NCBI GenBank assembly: GCA_047614125.1
Contig: JBLHHI010000093.1
Span: forward strand, 1-13,637
Direction of reading: 5' to 3'
From: JBLHHI01 sp047614125
Lineage (GTDB): Bacteria; Bacteroidota; Bacteroidia; NS11-12g; UBA9320
Length of the DNA: 13,637 nt
The notes under the pieces are model-generated. The model was not told where the DNA came from, did no database searches, and saw nothing but the letters and a program-made list of their open reading frames with translations. Shown piece by piece: positions 1-7,156 of the stretch (positions within the stretch are counted from its first letter, which is position 1; every line of letters begins with the position of its first letter). A program made the translations under genes and the position numbers.

Positions 1-478
1 CTCAGAACACTTAGAAGCCATGTGTAAGGTTATTCTGTTAACTGGCTCGCTGGTTGGATTGGCCTATATGACGGAATTTTTCATTGCAGCGTATTCGGGT
101 GTTGAATACGAACAATACGCCTTTATAAATCGGGCCTTCGGACCCTATTATTGGGCCTATTGGATTATGTTTAGCTGTAATATGCTGGCACCGCAAGTAT
201 TCTGGTTTAAGTGGTGTAGAACCACACCTTGGTTCATCTTTATGATGTCAATCATTGTAAACATCGGTATGTGGTTTGAGCGTTTTGTAATTATTGTAAC
301 CTCACTTCACCGCGATTACCTTACCTCTTCTTGGGTAATGTACAGCGCAACCATTGTTGAGGTTGGAATTTTCATTGGAACCCTGGGCTTATTTTTTACC
401 TGCTTCTTCTTGTTCGCCAAGTTCTTGCCGGTAATCAACATGTCGGAGGTTAAGAGTATAATTAAAAGTAGAGAGTAA
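1..478 (+). CDS. actC: Alternative complex III subunit ActC, NrfD-like quinol-binding membrane protein (3' part)
   Basis: This is the C-terminal part of the NrfD/PsrC-type integral membrane subunit of alternative complex III, which oxidises quinol and passes electrons to periplasmic carriers. The reading frame is open from base 2, and an in-frame ATG at 20 lies inside the conserved SEHLEAMCKVILLTG stretch, so the true start is upstream of the window. The visible 158 residues hold about four hydrophobic helices, with conserved-looking EFFIAAYSG, YYWAYW and MWFERFVIIVTSLHRDYLTSSW segments; the last is typical of ActC in Bacteroidota. The protein ends in a short charged tail (SIIKSRE). actD begins 32 bp downstream on the same strand, and actE and actF follow, which supports the assignment strongly. 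The N-terminal half cannot be judged. Confidence 0.93.
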   Translation, partial: SEHLEAMCKVILLTGSLVGLAYMTEFFIAAYSGVEYEQYAFINRAFGPYYWAYWIMFSCNMLAPQVFWFKWCRTTPWFIFMMSIIVNIGMWFERFVIIVTSLHRDYLTSSWVMYSATIVEVGIFIGTLGLFFTCFFLFAKFLPVINMSEVKSIIKSRE

Positions 479-510
479 GAATTTTAACGTTGGTATTTTA
501 ACACCAAATT

Positions 511-1404
511 ATGTTAGATAAACAATTAATATTAGGAGTTTACGACGACGGAGACAAACTGCTTTCGGCAGTAGGTAAGTTGCGTAAAAAAGGTGTGGAA
601 ATTTTTGATTGCTACACACCATATCCAGTGCACAACCTCGATGTTGAGATGGGCATTAAGCGATCAAATCTTACCGTGGGCGCGTTTTTGTGCGGACTAA
701 CCGGATTTTTAAGTGGCTTGTTGCTTCAGTTTTACATGATGACGAATCACTTGCATTCGTTTAAGAGTTGGCCAATGATTATTGGTGGAAAGCCGCAAGA
801 TTATTTGATGATGCCAAGTATGGTTCCCGTAACCTTCGAGGCTACCATCTTATTTACCGCTTTTGGCATAGGCATCTTATTCTTTGCACGAAGCAAGATG
901 ATACACGGCAAGATTGCCGATGTATTTGATCCTCGTCAAACCGATGATCGTTTGTTCATTGCTGTTGAGCCATCTACCTTAAGTTCTGTTTCTAGAACCG
1001 AGTTGGATTCGATGTTGAACGAAAGTGGTGCCATCGAAATACGCGAGCGAAACATGGAAGGTGGAGCAAAGGTTCAGCCGGTAAAAAAGGCAGCGCCTAA
1101 ATCGAAAGAAACTGTAGCTCCGGCTGTCGAAATGAGTTCGGAAGAGCGCAGCTCGCGAATGTCTTCGCTGTTGTCTGTCGTTGGTACGGCAAGTGCCGAT
1201 CAAAAAAACGATTTAAAAAAGATCAATGGCGTTGGCCCCGTATACGAAGGCAAGTTGAACGAATTAGGCATCTATACCTTCGAGCAAGTTTCGAAGCTTA
1301 CTCCAGCGGCCATTTTAGCCATTGAAGAATTAACAAAGTACTTCCCAGGTAAGATCGATCGAGAAGATTGGATGGGACAGGCACAAAAATTAATGAAGGA
1401 TTAA
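511..1404 (+). CDS. actD: Alternative complex III subunit ActD (DUF3341) with C-terminal helix-hairpin-helix domain
   Basis: ActD is a small membrane-anchored subunit of alternative complex III. Residues 1-180 match the family: an N-terminal cytoplasmic alpha/beta region (LILGVYDDGDKLLSAV, then CYTPYPVHNLD), two membrane helices at about 54-76 and 106-127, and a ferredoxin-fold-like end (DDRLFIAVE). Family members are usually about 170-190 residues; this one has 297. The extra part is a Lys/Ala/Ser-rich linker (about 185-230) followed by a compact domain (232-297) with INGVGP, LGIYTFEQVSKLT, a PGKI segment and DWMGQAQKL. These are the hallmarks of the helix-hairpin-helix domain found at the C-terminus of some bL21 and NuoE proteins. 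The frame is uninterrupted, so the fusion looks genuine. The gene sits between actC and actE with gaps of about 30 bp, consistent with one operon. Confidence 0.92.
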   Translation: MLDKQLILGVYDDGDKLLSAVGKLRKKGVEIFDCYTPYPVHNLDVEMGIKRSNLTVGAFLCGLTGFLSGLLLQFYMMTNHLHSFKSWPMIIGGKPQDYLMMPSMVPVTFEATILFTAFGIGILFFARSKMIHGKIADVFDPRQTDDRLFIAVEPSTLSSVSRTELDSMLNESGAIEIRERNMEGGAKVQPVKKAAPKSKETVAPAVEMSSEERSSRMSSLLSVVGTASADQKNDLKKINGVGPVYEGKLNELGIYTFEQVSKLTPAAILAIEELTKYFPGKIDREDWMGQAQKLMKD

Positions 1405-1435
1405 CTTTTCACTTAATAGTTTACCTATTTACGGA

Positions 1436-2158
1436 ATGATACTTAAACAAATGAAAAGACAACGAAATATAACCGCAGTATTCGCCATACTTGGAGTAAG
1501 TGTGCTCTTTGGTGGTTGTTACAGCAGCGGAAATGATCCGGGAATCGAATACGCCCCAAACATGTACGTTTCTGAAGCATACGAAGCCTATTCGCAAACC
1601 CAGGAGATGGAGTACAATCCGTATGGCATGACCATGCGTATGCCCGTAAAAGGAACCATTGCTCGCGGCCAGATGAATTACTTAGGATATCCAGAAGGGT
1701 ATGAAGCGTCAGCATCATGGACCAGCAAGATTGCTTCCACAGAAAAAAATGTTACTGAGGGTCAGCGTTTGTATAATATTTACTGCCAACACTGCCATGG
1801 TAAAACGGGTAAGAACGACGGCGGGGTTATTAAAAGCGGGCAATATCCACCACCACCATGGGCGGGGTATTCGGATGATATCATTAAAAATCTTTCGGAT
1901 GGACAAATGTTTCATACCATAACCTTTGGTAAAGGAAACATGGGTTCGCATGCTTCTGTATTAACTCCAGAGCAGCGGTGGCAAGTTATTGGTTACGTTC
2001 GAAAGTTGAGCTTAGGCGATGATTTTGTGTATGCCAACGAAGCAATACAAGCGCTTGTGGTATCTCAGGATACAACAAGTTTAGCGGTGCCTGCCGAAAT
2101 GATGAATGATCATGGTCATGACCACGATCATGCAGGAACGCACAATATGCATAAATAA
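1436..2158 (+). CDS. actE: Alternative complex III subunit ActE, mono-haem cytochrome c lipoprotein
   Basis: ActE is the periplasmic mono-haem cytochrome c of alternative complex III and relays electrons from the complex. The N-terminus has a basic start, a hydrophobic stretch and a lipobox-like LFGGC with Cys28, predicting a lipid-anchored protein. The haem-binding CXXCH is CQHCH at residues 117-121, within a typical cytochrome c context (EGQRLYNIYCQHCHGKTGKN). A PPPPWAGYSDDII segment and a GNMGSHASVLTPEQRW segment follow; Met169 is the probable distal haem ligand. The protein ends in an Asp/His-rich tail (HGHDHDHAGTHNMHK) that may bind metal. A second in-frame ATG at 1451 gives an N-terminus five residues shorter (MKRQRN), which is an equally reasonable start. 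actF begins 17 bp after the stop. Confidence 0.94.
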   Translation: MILKQMKRQRNITAVFAILGVSVLFGGCYSSGNDPGIEYAPNMYVSEAYEAYSQTQEMEYNPYGMTMRMPVKGTIARGQMNYLGYPEGYEASASWTSKIASTEKNVTEGQRLYNIYCQHCHGKTGKNDGGVIKSGQYPPPPWAGYSDDIIKNLSDGQMFHTITFGKGNMGSHASVLTPEQRWQVIGYVRKLSLGDDFVYANEAIQALVVSQDTTSLAVPAEMMNDHGHDHDHAGTHNMHK

Positions 2159-2175
2159 TTAGAGAAACGACAACA

Positions 2176-3525
2176 ATGGGACATCATCATATATCCGAGG
2201 TAAAGAACGAAAAGTTTGAATTTACCACACGATCCAAAACGGTTGTAGGCGGAGTATTTATACTTGGTTTGGTATTAACCTTTTTGGGCATTTTTCAATT
2301 AAATGGAACTGCAGAAGACGATAAGCACGAAGCTTCAATGATCGAAAACGTAGAACATCCAACAACCGATGCTGTAGCAGACCACGGTCATGATGTTGCC
2401 GCAGATGCTGATCAAGCCGGAGAACACAGCATTGCATCCAAACGTATTTGGGCCAATTTCTTACTGAATGCCTACTATTTCATGTTATTTGCTATTGGAG
2501 CGCTCTTCTTTTTGGCAGTGAACTACGTAGCAAATGCAGGATGGGCAACGCTTTTAAAACGAGTTATGGAGGCAATGTCTTCCTATCTGTGGGTTGCATT
2601 AGTCACCTTGTTGATCGTAGTTTATGTGGGTAGTGGTCATTTATACGATTGGCTGGATGTAACTGGCCTTGTAGATATGGACCCGCATTCTAAGGCCATT
2701 TTAGAAGGAAAGTCGTGGTTTTTAAACTCCGGCTGGTTTAAGTATGGCGTGCCAATAATTTTGGTTATTTGGATTATAATTAGAACTGCGTTACGCAGAT
2801 ATTCGATTAAGGAAGATCAAGAAGGTGGTTTAAAATATCACCGTAAAAGCCTTCGTTTATCGGCAGCCTTCATCTTCATTTTTGCTTTTAGCTTCTCCAT
2901 CCTAACCTGGTTGGTTTTAATGAGCTTAGATCCGCTCTGGTATTCTACCATTTACTCGGTATACAATTTTGCCGTAGCCTTTGTAACGGGCTTAACCGTA
3001 ATGTGTTTCTTTACCCTATATCTTAAATCGAAAGGATATATGGAAGCCGTATCGGACGAGGTTGTGCACGATAACGGTAAGTTTATGTTTGCTTTTAGCA
3101 TTTTCTGGGGATACATTTTTGTGTCGCAGTTCTTGCTCATTTGGTACGCAAACATTCCAGAAGAGGTTGTTTACTTCGACGTTCGCTTAACTCCACATTT
3201 CAAACCATTATGGATTTTAAACATCTTTATGTGTTTTGTGTTTCCATTCTTAATATTGATGATGCGAAATGCCAAGCGTAATCCAAAGGTATTACTCATT
3301 GCCGGTTTAATTATTTTGGCTGGCCACTGGTTGGATTTGTATTTGATGATTATGCCTTCTGTTCTTGGCGACGCTGCCCACATCGGTATGCTTGAAATTG
3401 GTATGACAGTTGCTTTTGCTGGATTCTTCATCTATTGGGTATTGAACAATCTGTCGAAACAAAACTTGTATCCAATCAATCACCCATATTTGTTAGAATC
3501 TGTCAACCACGATGTTGGGGTTTAA
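2176..3525 (+). CDS. actF: Alternative complex III subunit ActF, polytopic membrane protein
   Basis: ActF is the second large membrane subunit of alternative complex III, a structural relative of ActC that packs against it in the inner membrane. About ten hydrophobic helices can be placed: 22-42, 92-115, 132-152, 190-205, 229-249, 260-282, 304-325, 345-364, 371-391 and 405-424. Conserved-looking segments include LMSLDPLWYSTIYSVY, FWGYIFVSQFLLIWYANIPEE and GHWLDLYLMIMP, all characteristic of ActF. Between the first two helices lies a soluble loop of about 50 residues (43-90) rich in His, Asp and Glu, and the N-terminus reads MGHHH; both are unlikely to be catalytic. It is the last gene of the act cluster visible here, and a strong terminator follows within 30 bp. 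Confidence 0.94.
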   Translation: MGHHHISEVKNEKFEFTTRSKTVVGGVFILGLVLTFLGIFQLNGTAEDDKHEASMIENVEHPTTDAVADHGHDVAADADQAGEHSIASKRIWANFLLNAYYFMLFAIGALFFLAVNYVANAGWATLLKRVMEAMSSYLWVALVTLLIVVYVGSGHLYDWLDVTGLVDMDPHSKAILEGKSWFLNSGWFKYGVPIILVIWIIIRTALRRYSIKEDQEGGLKYHRKSLRLSAAFIFIFAFSFSILTWLVLMSLDPLWYSTIYSVYNFAVAFVTGLTVMCFFTLYLKSKGYMEAVSDEVVHDNGKFMFAFSIFWGYIFVSQFLLIWYANIPEEVVYFDVRLTPHFKPLWILNIFMCFVFPFLILMMRNAKRNPKVLLIAGLIILAGHWLDLYLMIMPSVLGDAAHIGMLEIGMTVAFAGFFIYWVLNNLSKQNLYPINHPYLLESVNHDVGV

Positions 3526-3552
3526 GAATTCTACAGAACGATAAAACATTTG

Positions 3553-3582
3553 AAAGGGCTTCGATATTTCGAGGCCCTTTTT
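3553..3582 (+). terminator. Rho-independent terminator after actF
   Basis: A 12-bp stem (AAAGGGCTTCGA at 3553-3564 with TCGAGGCCCTTT at 3569-3580, one G-U pair) closes a TATT loop and runs into a T tract (3578-3582). It lies 27 bp after the actF stop, so the act transcript probably ends here. Confidence 0.85.
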
Positions 3583-3668
3583 GCTTTCGCTTTTGTCAGA
3601 AAAGGATTTTTAAGATGTTAGGATAAATAGGGTAGAAGCATAATTAAACGTGCTCATTTAACCACGCC

Positions 3669-3692
3669 TTGGTTGGTGTTATCACCAACCAA
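3669..3692. repeat. Palindromic repeat, TTGGTTGGTG type
   Basis: A perfect 10-bp stem, TTGGTTGGTG (3669-3678) pairing with CACCAACCAA (3683-3692), closes a TTAT loop. There is no T tract after it, so it is not a conventional terminator. It resembles REP-like palindromes found between genes in Bacteroidota; copy number elsewhere cannot be seen here. Confidence 0.6.
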
Positions 3693-3728
3693 ACCAGTAT
3701 AAACAGCCTTTGTCTCCGGATAAACAAG

Positions 3729-3749
3729 ATTCTGAAATGAATTCAGAAT
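3729..3749. repeat. Palindromic repeat, ATTCTGAA type
   Basis: An 8-bp perfect stem, ATTCTGAA (3729-3736) with TTCAGAAT (3742-3749), closes a 5-nt loop and is followed by GACA. The sequence resembles a small repeat common between genes in Bacteroidota. Confidence 0.5.
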
Positions 3750-3843
3750 GACATGTTCGGTTGATGGACAATTTGTGGCTGTGGCTTCACGATATTAAGT
3801 TTCATCCCCTTGAAAGTCAGTTACTAGTGTTAAGCTATGAATA

Positions 3844-3866
3844 GGAATGTGGCTTCAGCCCATTCC
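3844..3866. repeat. Palindromic repeat, GGAATG-GGC type
   Basis: GGAATG (3844-3849) pairs with CATTCC (3861-3866) and GGC (3851-3853) with GCC (3858-3860) around a TTCA loop, leaving a single bulged T at 3850. This resembles a dispersed palindrome with one decayed position. Confidence 0.5.
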
Positions 3867-3965
3867 AAAGCATGCCCTTTTCGAAAAATCACAACGTGCA
3901 AGCCACATGCCTCACCATTTAACCACAATGATTCTCTAGATATAGCATGAATTACCAAAGAAAAC

Positions 3966-3973
3966 TATCTTTG
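3966..3973 (+). promoter_or_regulatory. Probable -7 promoter element before the ABC-F gene
   Basis: TATCTTTG matches the Bacteroidota housekeeping -7 consensus TAnnTTTG exactly and lies 22 bp before the ABC-F start codon. No clear TTTG/TTG -33 box is seen at the expected distance, so this is supported mainly by the -7 match and by its position after a terminator. Confidence 0.5.
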
Positions 3974-3995
3974 CACCCATTTTAAAAAACTCATT

Positions 3996-5615
3996 ATGCT
4001 TTCTGTTTCAAATGTATCCCTTCGTTTTGGTAAACGCGTCTTATTCGACGAGGTAAACGTCAAGTTTACAGAAGGGAATTGCTATGGTATTATTGGTGCC
4101 AATGGGGCAGGTAAGTCAACTTTTCTGAAGATCTTATCGGGAGAAATAGAACCCACAACCGGCGATGTAAGCATTACCAACGGAATGAGAATGGCGGTCT
4201 TGAAACAAGATCACTTCGAGTTCGATGAATTTAATGTGCTGGAAACGGTAATCATGGGTCACAAAACCATGTACGCCATCATGAAGGAAAAGGATGAGGT
4301 CTATGCCAAACCGGATTTTTCGGATGCAGATGGCATTCGTGCTTCAGAGCTTGAAGAGAAGTTTGGTGAGATGGGTGGATATACGGCAGATTCGGAAGCG
4401 GGAGAATTGCTCAACGCCTTGGGTGTTCCTGAAGATCACCATTTTATGTTGATGAAAGATGTGCCGAACAACCTCAAGGTGCGAATCTTATTGGCGCAAG
4501 CACTTTTCGGAAGTCCAGGTATTCTTTTACTGGATGAGCCTACGAACGATTTGGACGTAGAGACCATCACTTGGTTGGAAAACTTCTTAGCAGAATCCAA
4601 AAACATCGTAATTGTTGTTTCGCATGATCGACACTTTTTAGATTCGGTTTGTACGCATATAACCGACATCGACTTTAAAAAGATAAGAACCTACGGCGGA
4701 TCCTATACGTTCTGGTACGAATCGAGCCAATTGGCACTTCGTCAGCAGCAACAAGCAAATAAAAAAGCAGAAGATCGAAAGAAAGAACTTCAAGCCTTCA
4801 TCGAACGATTTAGTGCCAACGTTAAAAAATCAAAACAAGCTACCTCTCGTAAAAAGATGTTGGAGAAGCTTAACATAGACGACATCCAACCGAGCAGTCG
4901 GCGGTACCCAGGCATCATACTCGATCAAGAACGCGATGCTGGAGATCAAATACTAAATGTAAGCGGTTTGAGCTTAGAAGGACATTTTAGCAATGTTTCA
5001 TTCAGCCTATATCGTGGAGAAAAGATTGCCATCATCTCTAAAAGCAGTTTGGCAGTTACGAATTTTTATAAGGTTCTAAATGAAGAATTAAAGGCCGATA
5101 AAGGAAACATTGAATGGGGAATTACCATTCAAAAAGGGTATTTGCCCAACGAGAACGAGCACTACTTTACGGGGAAATACAATTTGGTAGATTGGCTCCG
5201 ACAATATTCTGCAGAAAAGGATGAAACCTACATTCGAGGATTTTTGGGTAAGATGCTTTTTAGCGGAGAAGAGGTTTTTAAGAAAAGTGATGTTTTAAGT
5301 GGTGGAGAAAAAGTGCGTTGCATGATTTCCAAACTCATGTTGGCTCAGCCAAATTTTATTATGTTGGATGAACCTACCAATCACCTTGATCTAGAATCGA
5401 TTACCGCCTTTAATGAGGGCTTACAAACCTACAAGGGAACGGTAATGTTTACCTCGCACGATCATACCTTTATGCAATCCATTGCCAATCGAGTAATTGA
5501 AATTACGCCCAATGGTATGATTGATAAAAAGACTGACTTCGACACCTATTTAGATGATCCAGAAGTTAAAGAGCGCAGATTGAAGCTCTATACGCCCAGT
5601 TTAGTAACTCACTAG
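3996..5615 (+). CDS. ABC-F family ATP-binding protein, YbiT-like
   Basis: This is a soluble ABC protein with two nucleotide-binding domains and no membrane part, as in the ABC-F translation factors that act at the ribosomal E site. NBD1 has a perfect Walker A (GANGAGKS, 34-41), Walker B LLLDEP (177-182) and switch His210, but its signature position reads VPNNL (156-160) instead of LSGGE. A Lys/Gln-rich linker of about 240-300 (QQQANKKAEDRKKEL, SKQATSRKKMLEKLN) matches the ABC-F interdomain linker. NBD2 has a full signature LSGGEK (434-439), Walker B MLDEP and His488, but its Walker A position is degraded (ISKSSLAVT, about 347-355). The 539-residue length and segments such as TFWYESSQLA fit the YbiT branch. 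It is probably transcribed from the promoter at 3966; the FKBP gene 34 bp downstream may be cotranscribed. Confidence 0.9.
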   Translation: MLSVSNVSLRFGKRVLFDEVNVKFTEGNCYGIIGANGAGKSTFLKILSGEIEPTTGDVSITNGMRMAVLKQDHFEFDEFNVLETVIMGHKTMYAIMKEKDEVYAKPDFSDADGIRASELEEKFGEMGGYTADSEAGELLNALGVPEDHHFMLMKDVPNNLKVRILLAQALFGSPGILLLDEPTNDLDVETITWLENFLAESKNIVIVVSHDRHFLDSVCTHITDIDFKKIRTYGGSYTFWYESSQLALRQQQQANKKAEDRKKELQAFIERFSANVKKSKQATSRKKMLEKLNIDDIQPSSRRYPGIILDQERDAGDQILNVSGLSLEGHFSNVSFSLYRGEKIAIISKSSLAVTNFYKVLNEELKADKGNIEWGITIQKGYLPNENEHYFTGKYNLVDWLRQYSAEKDETYIRGFLGKMLFSGEEVFKKSDVLSGGEKVRCMISKLMLAQPNFIMLDEPTNHLDLESITAFNEGLQTYKGTVMFTSHDHTFMQSIANRVIEITPNGMIDKKTDFDTYLDDPEVKERRLKLYTPSLVTH

Positions 5616-5649
5616 TAATTATATAGAAGAACACGATTATTATCATTTT

Positions 5650-6333
5650 ATGAAAAACACACTCTTATATTTATGCACAGCATTGGTTATGTTAGGTGCA
5701 TGCAAATCCGACTCCAATTCAGCTTCTAACGCAGAATTAAAAACAAACGTAGATTCATTATCGTACGCCTTAGGGTATTACCTCGTTACTCAAAATACAG
5801 AGCGCGGATGGGATACCTTGAACGGGGCTGTAATCCAACGCGCATTCACTGATTTTTATACAAAGGGAGACAGTGCAATGTTGTTTACCATTGAAGAGGC
5901 GAGCACCATTCTTCAATCGTATTCTGCCGACATTCAGCAAGTTGAAATGACGAAGATGTACGAAGAAGGAGTGAAGTACTTGGAGCAAAACCAAACCAAA
6001 GAAGGCGTGGTTACCTTGCCAAGCGGTTTGCAATATCGAATCATTCAAGAAGGTACCGGAGCAACTCCGTTTGCTACCAGCGAAGTAATATGTCATTACA
6101 CTGGCCGATTCATTGATGGCAAGATTTTTGATTCATCCGTTGGAGGAGAGCCAATCACGTTTAAGGTGGGTGGTGTAATTCCGGGATGGACCGAAGCCTT
6201 GCAATTGATGAAGGAAGGCGGAAAATATGAACTGTTCATTCCATCCAACTTGGCATACGGCCCAAGAGGACGCGAAGGAATTCCACCAAACTCGGCCTTG
6301 ACCTTTGAAATTGAGCTGATAAAAGTTAAATAA
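5650..6333 (+). CDS. FKBP-type peptidyl-prolyl cis-trans isomerase, lipoprotein
   Basis: This enzyme isomerises peptidyl-proline bonds and probably assists folding of envelope proteins. The N-terminus is a lipoprotein signal (LVMLGAC, Cys18). Residues 30-115 form the helical FKBP N-terminal dimerisation region typical of Mip/FkpA proteins, and residues 119-227 form the FKBP domain. The usual pocket residues are visible: Tyr150 (HYTG), Phe160-Asp161 (IFDSS), Phe171, Val-Ile-Pro-Gly-Trp (176-180), Tyr203 (LAYG) and Phe219. A paralogue follows after 11 bp and shares the KEGVVTLPSGLQY entry to the domain, so the pair arose by tandem duplication. Ser follows Lys after the lipid-bearing Cys, and a Ser/Asn-rich tether comes next; which membrane it reaches is not decided. 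Confidence 0.9.
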   Translation: MKNTLLYLCTALVMLGACKSDSNSASNAELKTNVDSLSYALGYYLVTQNTERGWDTLNGAVIQRAFTDFYTKGDSAMLFTIEEASTILQSYSADIQQVEMTKMYEEGVKYLEQNQTKEGVVTLPSGLQYRIIQEGTGATPFATSEVICHYTGRFIDGKIFDSSVGGEPITFKVGGVIPGWTEALQLMKEGGKYELFIPSNLAYGPRGREGIPPNSALTFEIELIKVK

Positions 6334-6344
6334 TTTAGACACAA

Positions 6345-7061
6345 ATGAAGATTTTTAGAACAAGTCTAGTCGCATTTTTAATTCTGGCCACCTTTGTAGG
6401 TGCTGGAACGATTGGGCAAACAGAACGTACAAAACACACCATGCAAACTCAAAGTGAATTAGACGCGCTATCGCGTTCATTGGGCATTAACATTGGCCAA
6501 AGTTTAAAGACTTCGGGAATTGAACAGTTGAACATTGATCAATTTGCAGAGGGCTTAAAACATTCGATGAACGGAAATCCAACCGAAGAAGAATTGCAAA
6601 TGGCACAGGCCAACATCAATTCATATCTACAAACTCAAGCAGAGCTTAAGGCCGCTGCCGATGCATTAGAGGCCAAGAAAATTGGCGAGGCCTTTTTAGC
6701 TGAAAATGCGAAAAAGGAGGGTGTTGTTACTTTGCCCAGTGGCTTGCAATATAAGATTATTAAAGCAGGAGCGGGTCCAAAGGCAATTGATGGAGATCAG
6801 GTTACTACCCACTACACCGGTAAGTTTATTGATGGCAAGGTGTTCGACAGCTCGGTTGAGCGAGGAACCCCAGCTACCTTTGGCGTTAACCAAGTTATTA
6901 AGGGCTGGACGGAAGCGTTAAAACTCATGCCGGAAGGCTCGAAGTGGGAATTGTATATACCCTACAACTTAGCCTACGGCGAAAGCGGACGACCACCGCA
7001 AATACCAGCATACTCGGTTCTGGTTTTCGAATTGGATCTGATTGATGTGGTTGGTAAATAA
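6345..7061 (+). CDS. FKBP-type peptidyl-prolyl cis-trans isomerase, Mip/FklB-like
   Basis: This is the second prolyl isomerase of the tandem pair. An N-terminal hydrophobic stretch (SLVAFLILATFVGAG) predicts a cleavable signal peptide without a lipobox Cys, giving a soluble periplasmic protein. Residues 36-115 are the helical N-terminal domain (SELDALSRSLGINIGQSLK) and residues 125-238 the FKBP domain. It keeps HYTG, VFDSS, VIKGW, LAYGESG and FELDLIDV with the usual aromatic pocket residues. An internal in-frame ATG (Met33, MQTQSELD) would give a cytoplasmic FklB-like protein, but the hydrophobic N-terminus argues for the full frame. The gap to the upstream lipoprotein gene is 11 bp, so the two are almost certainly cotranscribed. 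Transcription ends at the hairpin at 7100-7134. Confidence 0.88.
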   Translation: MKIFRTSLVAFLILATFVGAGTIGQTERTKHTMQTQSELDALSRSLGINIGQSLKTSGIEQLNIDQFAEGLKHSMNGNPTEEELQMAQANINSYLQTQAELKAAADALEAKKIGEAFLAENAKKEGVVTLPSGLQYKIIKAGAGPKAIDGDQVTTHYTGKFIDGKVFDSSVERGTPATFGVNQVIKGWTEALKLMPEGSKWELYIPYNLAYGESGRPPQIPAYSVLVFELDLIDVVGK

Positions 7062-7072
7062 CCCACGACATG

Positions 7073-7096
7073 AGCCCACGACTTAAGTCGTGGGCT
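7073..7096. repeat. Perfect 24-bp palindrome between convergent genes
   Basis: AGCCCACGACTT (7073-7084) is followed immediately by its exact reverse complement (7085-7096). A partial extra copy, CCCACGAC, lies at 7062-7069 next to the one at 7075-7082. It resembles a dispersed palindrome of Bacteroidota intergenic regions, and it has no T tract of its own. Confidence 0.65.
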
Positions 7097-7099
7097 ATG

Positions 7100-7134
7100 A
7101 AAAAAAACCATGCATAACATGCATGGTTTTTTTT
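7100..7134. terminator. Bidirectional Rho-independent terminator
   Basis: A perfect 16-bp stem, AAAAAAAACCATGCAT (7100-7115) with its complement (7119-7134), closes a 3-nt AAC loop. The A8 and T8 arms supply a U tract in both directions, so it can end both the FKBP transcript and the opposing glycan operon. Confidence 0.85.
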
Positions 7135-7156
7135 GTTTAATAAATCCATTCGTGGG

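Larger units (their letters stand above)
3583..3965. other. Gene-free intergenic stretch containing several palindromes
   Basis: No convincing coding frame or RNA gene is visible between the actF terminator and the ABC-F promoter. The stretch holds three separate hairpin-forming repeats (listed individually). It also holds a 10-bp direct repeat TGTGGCTTCA (3780-3789 and 3848-3857) and a 9-bp inverted repeat ATGTGGCTT/AAGCCACAT (3847-3855 and 3900-3908). The pattern looks like an accumulation of small dispersed repeats; a small RNA cannot be excluded. Confidence 0.6.

Noticed and set aside
492..510. Small TTGGT/ACCAA hairpin between actC and actD
   Set aside because: Only five base pairs with an AT-rich loop; too weak to call a regulatory site.
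1701..1951. Overlapping open frames on both strands inside actE
   Set aside because: They have no recognisable domains and lie within a gene whose haem motif and context are clear; they are out-of-frame shadows.
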